DNA of 64,000 nt, taken from positions 13,302,181 to 13,366,180 of the forward strand of contig JACAXG010000012.1 of NCBI GenBank assembly GCA_018881555.1. Reading direction: 5' to 3'. This stretch comes from Amblyornis subalaris. Lineage: Eukaryota > Chordata > Aves > Passeriformes > Ptilonorhynchidae. A program made the position numbers and the translations under genes. Of this stretch, positions 50,950 to 64,000 are shown one piece after another (the stretch's first letter is position 1; every line of letters starts with the position of its first letter). The notes under the pieces were generated by a model that did no database searches, was not told where the DNA came from, and was given only the letters and a program-made list of their open reading frames with translations.

Positions 50950-51706
50950 TCCCTGAATGCTTTGCAGCAGTCATAAAATTGTTTTGGAGAAAACTGGAAT
51001 TAAATCAAGCCATTTGAATCAGAAGTTTGAAAATTAACTTCTTTCTGAATAATTCCCACTACTATTACTGTACCATTTATGTTGTGATACTCAAAAGACT
51101 GATATGTTATGAGAGAAAAATCATTTTGCAAGGTAAAGTAAATTTTTTTGAAGCCAGATATCCCTATAGTTTGCCCTTTTGTGCTTCTAAAGGGAGTTTC
51201 CAACTAACAGATGGCAATAATTTAATAACAGGCATGTGACCGGACAGATAAAAGGAACCGGCTGTATCTGCAGTCGAGAAAGGATCCTATGAAGCTACAA
51301 CTGCTGCTGTTGGGAAGAGCTCTGCCTTGCACCAGCCATGCTTGCCTGACTCTCCCTGCTGCCCATTACTTTGTGTCATTACCAGGACCTCATTTAGCTT
51401 GTCATGTATTGGGGACACGTATTGGAAGCTCCTGGAGAGCTGACTATTCCTCTTGGCTACCACTACCACAGAAATTTGAAACGCACTGTTGAAGTCTGCC
51501 ATTTATACACACACACAAAAATGGGGGGGACTAAGCTGATCACTCTGCTGGGAGTAGGTCTTAGAGGACAATTTGGAGACAAGTGCATTACTGGTGACCA
51601 AACTTCTGGGACCTGTGAAGTGGTCTGCACAGTAAACTGTCATTCAGAAGAAGTATTGCAATTTTTCTGATAATAAGGTCTCTTTAAATTAATAATAGCT
51701 AATTTA

Positions 51707-51747
51707 CTTACTGGAAAGTAAGGAAAGTAAGCTTACTGGAAAGTAAG
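51707..51747. repeat. 25-bp period imperfect tandem repeat
   Basis: CTTACTGGAAAGTAAG occurs at 51707-51722 and 51732-51747, with a partial GAAAGTAAG between. Each copy has CTTAC/GTAAG ends that can pair. Confidence 0.85.
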
Positions 51748-53509
51748 CTCACACTGGAAAGGTTAGAACCCTCTCTCGGTGTAGCAGCTGTTCCTAGGAA
51801 TGACTTGTTATTCTGTATCAGCTGTGTGATGACTCCGCCCAGGTCACAGCACACATTTTTTTAATCCAAAGACTCTAGAACACTGCAGCTGGCTTGAGAA
51901 TACTTCAGCTTCTACTGCAATCACAGAGAAGGAAAATCGTCCTCAGTTTGGCTGATGCCTATAAAACATTGGTTCCAGATAACTTCCCTTGCTTGGATAA
52001 AAAATTGTGCTTTGCTTTTACAAAATTTGTTTAGAAATATACAAAATTTGTCAGGCAAAGGCACAATGTCATGCAACTCTGTTTGTACACAGCATTGAAT
52101 TGAGGCATCCTTGTGTTGGGATATGGATGCCATGTAGGCATGGACATGCTGCATGTATATTCATAGGTACACAAAATTCACCTTAGGCATTATCAGGATG
52201 TAAAATCTTCAGCTACCACTGTGGTGAAAAAGCATGAATATTGCTCAGCCACCATGGTGGCCAACTGAACAATGTGCAGAGATGGGTGAATTGTTTTTGT
52301 TTCTCTCAGTTTCCATAATTCATCTTTTCTACTCCTGACTTCTCCTTCTGCATTTTTCCAGAGAAATTTTTTTTTATTACATGTGCTATTGTTCTGTAGA
52401 AAGATTATGACTAGATTTGTCGTTCTTACAAACTCCTATATTAAGTGTAATTTTAAATAACCCATGCTTACATAGTCTTTTCAAAATTGTATGAGTAATA
52501 TGCAAACACTTTTTTAGTTTGTTTCCCTGCCTTTGGCTGCTTTGTAAGGAATATTTGTCAGTATTTTTTGACATGAAGTGTTACAGTGAGGCAATTTTTT
52601 CTATTTAGAAAATGTTATTTTCAGACAGATTTTGAAAGTATTCTACAGATAAAGTTTATATAACTACACTATTCACTTTAGAGGTAGGTAAACAAGAAAA
52701 TTGAAGCCTGCTTTGTCTACCCATGCAGATATAGTAGTAAAATACTATATATGTGCATATAAATGTTTTTTACACAGTGGTTCCACAAAGAAGGAGAATT
52801 TGCTTTGGATTTTGAGCAAGAACTACACTGAAGAGTTTCAGAGATTTTCTGTTCACTGATTGACTCATTAGAAAACCACCACTGCATCTGACTGGCCAGC
52901 CAGTACAAAGGAAGCTACAACTTTTTAAAATCTCACATAACCTTTTCTGTAAAACTGTACTAAGTAATTTAGGTCACAATAAATAACGATACTTTGGGTG
53001 CCTCTCTCTACATATTCCTGATGAGAATCACTGCAAAGTCTCTTGCATCTGAAACTCAAAATACAGCTGCTTTCATTCCTGCTTGTGACTCATCATTGAA
53101 TGGCTCCCAAGAGGAAGAACTATAATACAGGGAATCAGGAGGCAGCAGTGCAATCATGGAAGATCACTGTCGGGATGTGATTACTGTACTCCGTGTACTC
53201 TCACATTAAAAGGAAGACAATGTTTTACTAGCTGCAGGCACCTTGCCAGCAGATCCTTTGCAACATTTTGTGGCACTGTTTTAGGAACTGCTCAACTACA
53301 AAGTCTATAGTTAATCCCACAGGCATAAATCCTAAGGCTTCAGGCAAGTATTTGCTGGTTTTGGCAAATTTGTAATGGTTTGAAACAAGAGGTTCACGAA
53401 ACAGTCTTCTGAGATTCAGAATATATTTAAAAATTGAACCAGCTAATTAACTGGTGAGTGTCCTCTCTGAACTGGGTGTTCTTATGGATAAAAGTCAGTC
53501 ACTGTGCCT

Positions 53510-53541
53510 AATCCCACCCAAGGCAATCCCACCCAATCCCA
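53510..53541. repeat. AATCCCACCCA repeat
   Basis: AATCCCACCCA occurs at 53510-53520 and 53525-53535, then a partial AATCCCA. Confidence 0.8.
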
Positions 53542-53953
53542 ACACCCTGCGAGATGTGTCCCTCCCTCCCACTGTGTTCTCAGGCATCACTTGACCATCA
53601 TCATTTGGTGTCTGCACAAAACAGTCAAAAAGGCTGCAATCGCATTAGCCTTCAATGACCTCTCTATTATACAAGAATGTTGGAGAAAAAAAGGTAAATT
53701 CTTCTGCTTTTAAACATATTCCTAATGGTTATCAGTAGGTGCTTAAATATGCTCATTGTAGTTGAGCATGAGAAATCACACAGTAATCTCTTTGTTAATT
53801 ATTTATGTTTATCATTTCCACAGTGATGAAATTCTACAGACCTTCACATATCGGGCTAGATCCAATTTAGGCAAAATCATAACCATCACACTGTTATCAC
53901 CACAGATGGACACAATGACCTCTTCATGTTGTTACTCTGTTCAAGGAATGGAG

Positions 53954-53977
53954 CAACAGATTCACCAACAGATTCAC
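53954..53977. repeat. 12-bp perfect tandem duplication
   Basis: CAACAGATTCAC at 53954-53965 and again at 53966-53977. Confidence 0.9.
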
Positions 53978-54282
53978 CAGGTGAATATAAACAACTTCTC
54001 CTGTGATCCAATGCCCAGCCTAGTGAAGAAATAGTCATAAAATCTACTTGTGCATTTTATGTAGGAATGCAGAATGTGTGGCTCACGAGGAACAGAGATT
54101 TTTTGGGGATAAAGTGACTGTATATTTAAATTTGTCCCTCAAGATTTTCAAAGTCAGAAAAGCCTTCCACTTAGTTCCAAAACTGGATGTTTAAAAATAG
54201 GAATAAAAACTAATTACATGTTCATTTAGAAAGGAAATTCACAAATATACACATTTTCCTCTCTAATTTTGTCCATATTTAG

Positions 54283-54506
54283 GACTCGAGGTCATTCAAT
54301 TAGTTAAGACCATGCTGCTGTGGCTTGAAAATGTGCAAGCACAAGTCTTAGAAGAAAAAGAGAGTGATGACATAGGAGACTGGATAACACTATACCATAT
54401 TCTGAGACCTTTAAAGAAAAAAAATTTAAGTGCAGAACCCAACATGAACAAAAGTTGCTGCTGGCACAGACAGAACACAAGAGGAAGAATAACAATACCA
54501 TCCTGA
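54283..54506 (+). other. Weak exon-like open frame
   Basis: A pyrimidine-rich stretch ending CATATTTAG is followed by a frame open to TGA at 54504-54506. The peptide has a leucine- and acid-rich part (LLWLENVQAQVLEEKESDD). No family is recognised and no donor is expected if it is terminal; no polyadenylation signal was tied to it. It may well be chance. Confidence 0.12.
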
Positions 54507-57500
54507 AGAACTCACAGCATGTAACTGAGAATTCTAATATAAGTGAATAATATAAATTTTAGACAAAATACTGAAATTCTGTACAAACCCGCTACACAGA
54601 AACAAAGCAAATCTCTCCAAATATTTAAATTATATCTCTTTACTCTATGATCCTTCTGTTTTATTTCTTGGAGGATTAAACCCCTACAGTAACTGCACAA
54701 TTAGAAGGTGCTTTCAAGATCTTTTGGAAAACTGTACTCATTAAAAAAAAAAAAATTGCAATGCAGTTACCACATTGCAGACAACCCATTACATCAAATG
54801 GGAAAGTCTGAAGCAAGAAGCTGAATTCCACAAAGAGTTGCTGGAAAACACACAAGCTAGCCATATGCCCATTTGGGATGTGAAAGGGTTTGCAGTCCTT
54901 TCCACTGCCAGAAAGGGACCATCTGACAGAATGAATGAGGTGTTCCCTAGCAAAGACAACCACAGTTAATCACTAAAATATTTTCCTGACTATGAAATAA
55001 TAATGTGGTTTTAAAATATCCAACTGATAATAGTAATAACAGTTTTGCATTTGGAATATGCATGTTTTTCATGGGAAAAATGAAATAATATATGCAGAAT
55101 AATTCTGCATAGATCTTTAATTTTATAGCACAGATGTATATACAGCAGCTTCACAGAAAAACATCAACAGTACTTGAAATCTTTAGAAAAACAATCCACA
55201 TTTAAGATCCTGAAAGCTTTCAAAAAGATGTTAAAAGTAATCTTGACTGGACAAAAATCTTTCTATAGCATGGTTTCAGCAAACAGAATGTGCTGCCTTC
55301 TGACACAGACGGCATAAGCTGCTAATACCAACTTAGCCTTTTACACACCTGACACTATCCCAGTTGTATTTTGGTATTCTTCTTACTGCCATCCTTGCAA
55401 CTTGCCTGCTGTTCCATTCCTTTTCTGTCCCCAAAGTCTGACCAGGCCCTAATGGTTTTAGTGAGAGCTTTGCTGCTGAATTTAGTAATCACCTGTTCCT
55501 TCCCTCTATAATCTTTAAGAATTTCAGCAACACCTTTTAGACCTAGTGTTTCTAGTAACTTTTACTGCCCGACTTACAGTTCTAATTCACAGGATCATAA
55601 TTCTAGTGGAATAAAGGAACCTTCCCCCTTTCTCTTTCCTTGTATACTGTACATATTCTTCAATCTTCATGCATTTCTCACTGTCTTCACTTTGTCAATG
55701 TTAGCCCATTTGCAACCACCTTTCTGTCTGATTAGAGATAATTTCTCTGTCTCACTGCAACAGACTTTGCAGAATGTCCAAGATATAACCATTAATTTGT
55801 TTTTCTGTCTCAACATTGCTGACGTTTGTCTTTGTCTAAATCCATCTCCCTAGTGTGTTTCAGCTTCAGAGTTAAGCTCCCTCTGCTTGTATACAAAGCA
55901 GGTGGAATATGCTGCTTCCTCTTTACAGCAGTTATAAAATCCTTACATTAATCTAGCAGTTTACAATTCCAAGTTGTTTACATTTTACATTAACCATCTT
56001 ATTTCATATTTGTTTCAGAAGTCTTTATTGCCTTGGTAATCTGTTCTTTATTTTGGCAGGTCTTCTATAAAAATTCATTGCAAGGTACTGTGAGATTTTG
56101 TTTGTGAGGTTTTGACTGTCTCTCTACAGTTCAGCATCCCTTTGGATACATTCATAGGAACTATTACAGCATTGATGATCAGCTTCATCACTCTTAAACA
56201 TACTTTGCTTTACTGAACAACATTCCATTCTTTTACCAAGTCTTAATTATGCATCCCTTAGTCCTTATTTTTCACTGCTGAAAATTATCAGTCTGATAAA
56301 TACTGGAAGTACACAGAAAAAGAAATTACATGCAAGCCTTCTGGTTTGTTTCTTTCCCCATGTTAATTCTTATTTCAATCTCTTGGGGAAGATTTTTTCC
56401 TTCTATTTATGTTGTCAGCTGATGGGGACAAGGAACAGTTATATTTGCTATTTAGAAAAGCCAATTAAATCTATGAAACTACAGTATTAAATCTTATATC
56501 CATTTAGCCCATTATGTTTTCAGCTCTGCAGAAGCCCACAGGAATAGCTGGCGTATTTTCCCAGCAAAATCCTGAGCTTTGAAATCTTGAACTTGGCTCT
56601 TATTTTAGGGCTGCAGAACATCATTTCAGGTTTATACAAGCAAATTCTAAAATGTTTACAGTCTTGGCAGCCATTTCTTATGAGCAGCTATTGTCAGAGC
56701 AGGTGACTTAAATTTAGATGCATTAAAATATAAAAATTGAAAAAACTGAAGGCGAGGTTGCTCTTTCCCCAATACTTAACTAATCTGCAGCTGCTTTATT
56801 TCTTGACCAAAGCCATAGTTTTCTTGATGTTAAAGACAAGACTTCTACAGAAATCTAAACTGAGTATTTTTAGCAAAACTTGGAACTAGGCAGATGACCC
56901 TTTGCATTCCCAAGAAACACAGGAAAAGGAGGAACCACACACTCAGTACTTTTAGCATGGAGCTGATTAACATGCCCAGCTACAACTTATTCAACGATTT
57001 CAAGCAAAAATTTGGTGCAAGTCATCAGTGATGGAGTTTAGAAGAGTCCCTTCATCCTACACTAATAACAAAAATATCATGCCCACTAGGTCATTCACAA
57101 AAGAGATACAGAGAACCTGTTCCCCTTAATTAACAAGTATTAGAAAAATACATAAGTTTGCAACAACTTGATTTACACAACCACCTTGATACTATCTTTT
57201 TGTGGTCACAAGTCTGCCCCATGCAGGAAAAATTCCATATAAAAAACCTGTTCAAATGGTGATCTTGTTATCCCCATTTCTCAGCACTGGGTCTGTTTGC
57301 AGAAAATTACCAGTATGGTAAGGTAATGTCACGGGAGAGTCACATTGACTTCAGTAAGCACTGTCAGCAACAGCAGCACCTGACACTGGATTATTTTCTT
57401 GTCCGAATGTATGTTAATCTGCACAGCAAGCAGGCTGATTTGCTGCAAAAACTCCTATACAAAAGTTCTATAATTCTATCAACAGAACACTGTATCTGTG

Positions 57501-59907
57501 TTAAGACCACCTGACAGGAGCATCACTCAGCACTAGACAGCTTCTGGCCAAAGCCAAGCTCTGACAGCCACTTCAGGTAAAGGCACAGGAGTTTGTGTCT
57601 CTGTTTGCTAATGTTGCCATCCCTGTGCCTGGTATAATAAGTCTTCTAATGCTTTTTATTTCTGTGAACTATTCTATCCTCATTTCTCTCTGTGGAATTT
57701 TTGAAGAAGGCTCTGAATATGCAAAATACTATTTGAATGGATACCTAAACCCATGCTGGGTTGCTTCTCAGTTAGGAGACCTGAAGCATTCTGGATAGAA
57801 CAAAGTCAATGTTGATTTCAAGGCATATCCATAATGAATCTCCTTTCTCTATTGGACTCATTTGCTCTCCAGCTTTGTCCAGCCTCTGATGTATGACTCA
57901 CATTTGGAATGAGTGGGCAGCAAGTTTGGGACTTACTGTCCTTCCAATGATGCTACAAAATAATCTTTTTTTCCAAAAAAATATACACCAAAGCTTATGT
58001 ACAACTCATAATAATTCGTAACGCATCTACTTGATTAGTACTGCAGACCAACAGGGAAAATCACAAATAAAATGAAATATTGAAAACAAAGGCTTTTACA
58101 AATGTATAGAGAGTGACACAAGCTGTTTGTTATTAGCAGAGTTGTTATTTGAAATAGCTTCATTTTGCCCTGGTTGTTAAGACTGTGGTTAACACAGACA
58201 TTGGATGACTGCAGCATAATAGTGTCAGACATGTCAAGGACTATAAAGAATTTCTCAGGGTCTTTTAAAAGAAATTTTCTCATGATCTTTTGAAAGAACA
58301 TCTGGACTTGTTTATGCAGAGATGTTCAGGAAAGACTCAATTAGCTATGTGAAGCTAATGAGCATAAATTAAAGCATGCTCAAAATCCAAACAGAATCAT
58401 CTGCAAGGGGATTTAAGATGCTACAGCTCATGACCACTAATACTCCACCAATCACTGAGTCATCCATAGCTGTCCTAAATATTTCCACCAAAGAAGGTTT
58501 CCACACTAGGAAGAACTCTGTATTCCTCCTCTGGGTTTCCATAAAGCAAGAGCTGAAGTCTCCTGAATTGCACTATTCAAATCACAGAATTTCACTTTTT
58601 ACACTGGAAAGACTTACTCTTCCTGCAATTGTACATGAAAGATGACTCACCAAAAGCCTGCATTGCACTACCCAAAAGTAGGAAGACAATGTTTATTGTT
58701 GCACTAATATAGCTGGTCCTGACCCACATCAAAACCATCTCACATATTCTCCAGTGAAGCTAAACTTCCAAAACAAGGGATAGAGCAGTATTTGCTTATA
58801 TGAAACAACTGTTTAAAAAAAGAAAAATACGCATCCAAACCCACTAAAACACGAGCTTTTTGGGCTGCATTTTATTGCTATAAGAACTTTTTTTTTTCAT
58901 GTGTTTCTCAGCACAACAATCCCAACTAGCTGTGTTCAGCAGGCTCCACTGAAATATAATGTAATATTCAATTATTTCTTTCTGCAAAAAAATTCTTTGG
59001 TGTTACAGATGTAAGCATGTTCCACAAAATGTAGAATAAATGCCAGTCCTAATAAATAAAATACCTCTTACAGGTGATGGACTTTTGGGTTCAGAAAAAA
59101 AACAAACAAAAGAAGCATGATGGCTTTAAGAACACACTATCCACAAAAATAAATAAATAGAACTTTCACAGATTTGTCAGTTTCCTTACCTATTTTTCTA
59201 TTGTATTCTCAGTCTATGTAACTTTTATTCCTGCATTCAATACATCTCTTACTTGTACTATTTTCATGAAAACTTGTGTCAAAGCTGATGCTTTACATAA
59301 AGAACTAAAGTTTGTGAAAAGAAGTACAAATAAGTCACTGAGGTCTACCTTTCTAAAATGTATATGATCTTGGAAATGGCTGCTTATGTCTCCTCACAAG
59401 AGAAATGCACGTTCTGTGAGCAATAGTTGTTTGACTAACCAGATATAGAAAAATTTAAAGCATCAACAGGCAGTGCTGTGTCTCTATATAGGATGATATG
59501 GAGAGTACCAACTGAATGTTGGTACAATGAGACTGAATAGACAATAAAATATTTGACATGAAAAATGACAAAGGTGATGAAAAACCCCACATTTTTTTCC
59601 AGAGCTGCTGCATGGTTTTTCCCAGCATAATGGCAATGCCACAAAAGGTGGCTTTTTTTTTTTAAACAGCATGACTAAGTGTTTCAGAGTTTTGTACCAG
59701 ACATAAAACAAAAATAANTTCCCAAACCTAGATTATTACTCTTGCATATCGAAATGGAAAAGCACTTTCTCCAACAGACACCTACAGTCATATTAGACTG
59801 ACCTCAGCAGTGTGTGAGATTCATTTGAGAGAATATTTTAAAACACTTACTGGAAAATGTGGTAGAATGAAAGAAAGACCTCACAAAGACATATTGCACC
59901 AGATTAA

Positions 59908-60620
59908 ATGGGTATCTTTCCTAAGACAGATGGTATTCAAAACCAAAGTAAATTAAATAGATCTACTCTACTTAGATTCTACTTAAGTATTCAACATTGT
60001 GTCACAGAGTATATACTGCTCATTGTCCTGAATTTCAGACATAAAGGAGTTATGAGAAGTTTGACTAAACAGGAGGTAACTATTGTTACTGTTGAGGGAA
60101 AAAACAAAATGGTTACTTATGAGGCAGATTTTTATAATGTTAACACCAAAAAAACTATGAAGATCAATGAGTTAAAGTGGGCAGCATTGTCAGGAAATAT
60201 GCAGCAAAGTGACCTATGAAATTTGATATCTCAACAACAGGTCCAATAGAAATGGGACCAAGCTGAGGATAAGAAAATGTAGACCCATGCCCCTCAGGAA
60301 TAATAAGAATGATCCAATTAGTCAAAATCAGAGAAAAATAAAAACTTGGATGCAATAGGAATCACAGCAGGAATATGAACTATCAATATCAGTTGATAGT
60401 GTTGGAAACTTTCCCTAATATTGAACAAGTAGAGTGGGGATTGTTGTTTAAGAAAGATAAGGATAGACTGAAAGATTTTTAGAATTACAGAAAAACACTC
60501 CACTATCTTACACAATGAAACAAAATTTTACCTGTTCAGCCTGATGAAATAAAGGGTAGAAGGGGTGTGACTGCCATCTAGAAGTTTATCAAAGGGATTG
60601 AAAGTCATTAAAAAAAGAGT
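59908..60620 (+). pseudogene. Broken coding-like stretch, unclassified (possible retroelement)
   Basis: A 103-codon frame (59908-60219) has a coding-like C-terminal half (VTIVTVEGKNKMVTYEADFY ... INELKWAALSGNMQQ). A second frame from 60213 reads KFDISTTGPIEMGPS, two stops, then ENVDPCPSGIIRMIQLVKIR to 60333. Further right, fragments such as EQVEWGLLFKKDKDRLKDF (near 60425-60480) and QPDEIKGRRGVTAI (near 60538-60579) also look coding. Frame changes and stops suggest one decayed gene of about 0.7 kb. I do not recognise it; an old retroelement gene is one option. No LTR was found nearby. Confidence 0.25.
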
Positions 60621-63600
60621 AAAATTACAGGTGTTTATAGCTATAACAAGAGGAAATAGGTGCCAATCACCACAAAGAACTTAAGAGTAGGAATTCATGA
60701 AGATTTATAATCATTGAGGGGGTAGGGTGGTAGAGGTTTGATCCATTTAGGAACCATTTTTTCCACTTTATTCATAGTAGTTGAATGAAAACATCAAGTC
60801 TGCAATCACTGACTCTGCAGACCTTTTCCAGTTCTGTGCTACATGTGAACAGCAACATGTAGGAGTACACCATTTTCAAGCAAACACATGAATTTTCAAA
60901 GTGGGAAGAGGTCCTGTGTACAGAAAAAAAGAAGATGCAGGTAAGTTTTCTGGTCTGTGTGATCAGGAAAGATCCTTCCATTCTTACTCCAGTGCTGGCA
61001 GATGCTTAAGGCTGTGAATCTCATGTTCCAGATTACTTTGCTAAATGTTAAATGATAAATCTCGAGAGCAGTCTCCCAGATTAAGTATCTTCTAAAACAA
61101 ATTTTTAGTGAAAACAAATCTCTCTGCAGAATAGCCAGTTTTGGCAAAAGGAGAATATTTTATTAAAATCAAGGTATATTGAAGATCTTTTGGCTAGCTT
61201 TACCAGCTAAACCTCCAAATAAAAAGGCTAAACACATATCAGAGTTCATATGATGGTCAGGATCAAACCCTGAAAAACATCTTAGTGTTTACAAATTTTC
61301 ACACAATGAATCTGTTCTACATTTGGATTGGCAAAATGCCCAAATTGAGGTTTTTGCATTGGTTGTTCTTTGTAGTTACACAAAGGTGACCGTGTTAGTT
61401 CATATATATATATATCTCTTCATTTTTACTGGTTTCAGCTGAAAAGAAGTTGTACTTATTTGACTAATTAAATAACAAAAAAATATTACGGCTGGTTCAC
61501 AAAGTGATAAATAATTAACTTAGGGCAAGGTATATTGAAAAGTAAATGTTTGATTTCGTCTTTGGAGTCTGAAGAAATTTTGGGTCATTATACAGACTTG
61601 TTTGCCAGATTCTGTGTTATTATATATTACCCTTGTTATGATGAAGTCAATAAACTCCTCTTATCTTTAGCTAACCAAAGAGTTAATCTTCATATTATAA
61701 TAAAAGAAAGACTAATAAGCATAATTATAGAACATCAAGCTGTTTTTTCAGAGTAAACCATTCACATTTACTCTCCCTGTTCCTGACTCAAAAATCTCTT
61801 CCCACTTTCTGTCTTATGGCCTTAATTGCCTATCCTCTTTATTTTTAGCCTTTTATTATTTTCATCTATGTTTACATGGAAAATCTGAAGATTTTGTGTC
61901 TTGGATGATGGGTGAAAACCAAACACAAATTTCATTATGAGGCAGGATCCCGCAGTGCCGTAAATGGAAATTAAAATTGCTAAACATATCCATTAACAAA
62001 ACAGCAATTCCCCAACCTCTTAGTATTGACTCAATTCTTCTCCCATCTGAAATCACTGGAGGACAATGACTTCCCCAAAACCAAAACAAGCCCATAGGAA
62101 GTGCTTCTATTATAAAACTTTACACTGAATGATAACACACACCTTATCTTTTTGTATTTGCCCTGTAGCATTGACACATTGTTTTCTGTTTGTTTACCTG
62201 TTTTTAACAGCAACTGTAATTCTAAACTTCAAAATGTATTTTCACTACTTAGAACCCAATGGCTGACATTGTATTAGCCCTGTTACTGTTTCTTAGATAT
62301 TTCAGAGAAACTCAGATTCTGTCTTAAGTGAAAAAAAAGAGCAGTTGCTGTTCTAGTTCCACAACTCTCAGGTTTTTCCAATAACACTGGCATCAACTGC
62401 TCAGTTATTAGGCCATATTTTAGTAGGAATTGCAGGTATTTCTCTTCACTGTCTGTCCTACGAACATGCATGGTACATTTCTAAAAAATACTGTGATGCT
62501 GTACTATTTACAGAAGGAATAAATTAATGAGGACTACTGCGTTGGATTATATCACCAAGGGCTTGGACTTTTTTTAGCAGCTATTTACGTTAATAATCAG
62601 TCACATTCTTAAGAAAAGGGTAACAATGGTGTAGGTATCTCCCAGAATGGTATGTGCTCTGTGGCACTACTCAGTAACAGCAATGACTCATTTTATGGAT
62701 TCTTCCAATCACAAGAGGCATGAAAGCTATGACCACATTCACTTAATTTAAAAGTATTCCCTCTTCACAATCTGATCTTTTGACAATCCTAAGAAAATTG
62801 ACTAGCGTGAACAAATGAAACTTGATAAGGATCAGCACTACCAGAAAGTGAAATTCCTGAAGCAATTAAAGAATCTCACTAACACTTAGTACTCATGGAA
62901 GTGATGCCCCTGCCTTGTTCGAACTAAACCCAAGGACACCACAGCCAGAGGACTTTTGTGTAACTATTAAAGAAGTGACAGCCAAGAAGTGATAGTGCTA
63001 GCCCAGCCTAACAAAGATTTCCAGCATATTTTCTTAAGCTTAATTCACTTGATTCATGCCTTACAAACTCTCCTGATTTGGGAACTTCATGTAAATTTTG
63101 TGCAAGAGTCTCAGAATTGTATTTGGGCATGAAGACTCTGATTAGGAATTGAAGATGAGCATTTGCTATGACTGTAAATTTAACGAGCAAAATTGAAACC
63201 CAGAAATTGATACCTTTATTTATGTTAGTCATGGTGACAGTCTTACAGAGAACACAAAAAGAAATTTTAGACAGACCAGCCCTCAAGCTTTTGGTTCCTT
63301 AGAACCATGAATCTGGTTTTGGTGCACACAAGATAACCCTTCTAAGGCATAGAACATATGAGAGAAAGTGACTACAGAGCTTTTACGACAGCTGGAGTCT
63401 AGACTATGGTTTGTTTCAAAATTAAGGTTAAATGACTTGAAACAAACCAAATGTTAAATGTGGTGGAATGCAGTAAACTCAAAGTGATTGCACCATTCCT
63501 TATTTATTAGCTCTCTATAAACTAATAATATGCAATTACTGAATTTTATAAACAGTCATTAAGAGTACTTCATGTGAGAACAGCATTCATATACCATTTA

Positions 63601-64000
63601 TGTATTATTAAACCATTAATGGAAAAGAACGGCATTAATACTCATGTGCAGCTGTTGGTGGATGCCACATCAACAAAAACAAGTCTGAAAATTCAAAGCA
63701 TTAGAATATGTTTGCTTCAGAACAGGGAGAGGAGTGAGGCTTGAGAACTTCTCATCACTGCTGTGTTAAAAGACAGCTGTTCACTGCTGACTTGCTTGAG
63801 CAGCTATGTATGAGCTGAAGCACAATTTTCTATGAAAGAAAACACTTGGGCTACTGACACAGAACCTCGTTTTCATCCAACACCTTAACTACGAGAGTAA
63901 GTTCCTTTATTATTTAGGCTATTGCCCATATTCCACAATCTTTTGGGGCTTTCCGTAGGTCTACAAATAAGTGTTTCTTGAATACTACAAATAGGCTAGA
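60621..64000. other. Intergenic, nothing recognised
   Basis: About 3.4 kb of AT-rich sequence with a short (TA)n tract at 61401-61416. No gene or classified repeat was seen. Confidence 0.5.
61401..61416. repeat. (TA)n tract
   Basis: A short pure run of alternating A and T, about eight units. Confidence 0.8.

Larger units (their letters stand above)
44937..59900. other. Intergenic, no gene recognised
   Basis: About 15 kb of AT-rich DNA. Notable are a palindrome-rich stretch (48190-48440), short tandem repeats at 51707, 53510 and 53954, an A18 run and one weak exon-like frame (54283-54506). Single N bases occur at 47776 and 59718. Confidence 0.55.

Noticed and set aside
1281..58649. AP-1 heptamers (TGAGTCA/TGACTCA), for example at 1281, 5107, 8137, 37316, 41135, 41512, 49469, 53086 and 58643
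   Set aside because: A seven-base site is expected about eight times on both strands of 64 kb, so the count is at chance level.
14005..59718. Single N bases at 14005, 16046, 19563, 28893, 31890, 47776 and 59718
   Set aside because: They are isolated ambiguous calls, not assembly gaps, and have no biological meaning here.
1..64000. CRISPR arrays, tRNA or rRNA genes, bacterial operons, plasmid or phage modules
   Set aside because: No regularly spaced repeats, no tRNA or rRNA signatures and no dense coding were seen; the window is vertebrate nuclear DNA.

Overview
The window looks like vertebrate nuclear DNA from a bird, probably a passerine. It is AT-rich and intron-poor, with no operons or dense coding. 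At 29621-29717 it carries a short chicken-repeat-1 (CR1) LINE tail of the type common in songbirds. It also holds an older amniote CR1 fossil, a solo retroviral LTR, and seven isolated N bases typical of a draft assembly.

Only one gene can be named with confidence: the first exon of COL3A1 (collagen type III alpha 1 chain) on the minus strand. Its 79 coding bases (6859-6937) encode a secretory leader that starts MMSSVQK and ends ILAQQ, followed by a perfect GTGAGT splice donor. The start codon sits inside a 47-nt hairpin (6922-6968). This is the conserved 5' stem-loop of fibrillar collagen mRNAs, which binds LARP6. Upstream are two short uORFs, a TATA-like box (7089-7095) and a CCAAT box (7104-7108). 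Positions 1-6858 are intron 1, and no second exon (von Willebrand C domain) was found in them, so the rest of the gene lies left of the window.

The other 57 kb (about 7.1-64 kb) is the upstream flank of COL3A1. In amniotes the next gene on that side is expected to be GULP1, but no GULP1 exon was recognised. The flank holds: an old LINE 3' tail and, beside it, a gag-like minus-strand reading frame (23.2-23.8 kb); the ancient CR1 fossil (26.9-27.3 kb); a 63-nt minus-strand stretch with good splice signals (28936-28998); the young CR1 tail (29.6 kb); a solo LTR (44.57-44.94 kb); an unclassified broken coding-like stretch (59.9-60.6 kb); and many short simple repeats. The longest open frames (146, 138 and 131 codons) are about what chance gives in this much AT-rich sequence, so they are not called as genes.

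Within the COL3A1 unit the parts fit together. The promoter gives a short leader; the uORFs and the stem-loop would set translation efficiency of the procollagen mRNA; and the leader peptide sends the chain to the endoplasmic reticulum. The flank probably holds distal regulatory DNA, but the sequence alone does not prove any enhancer.
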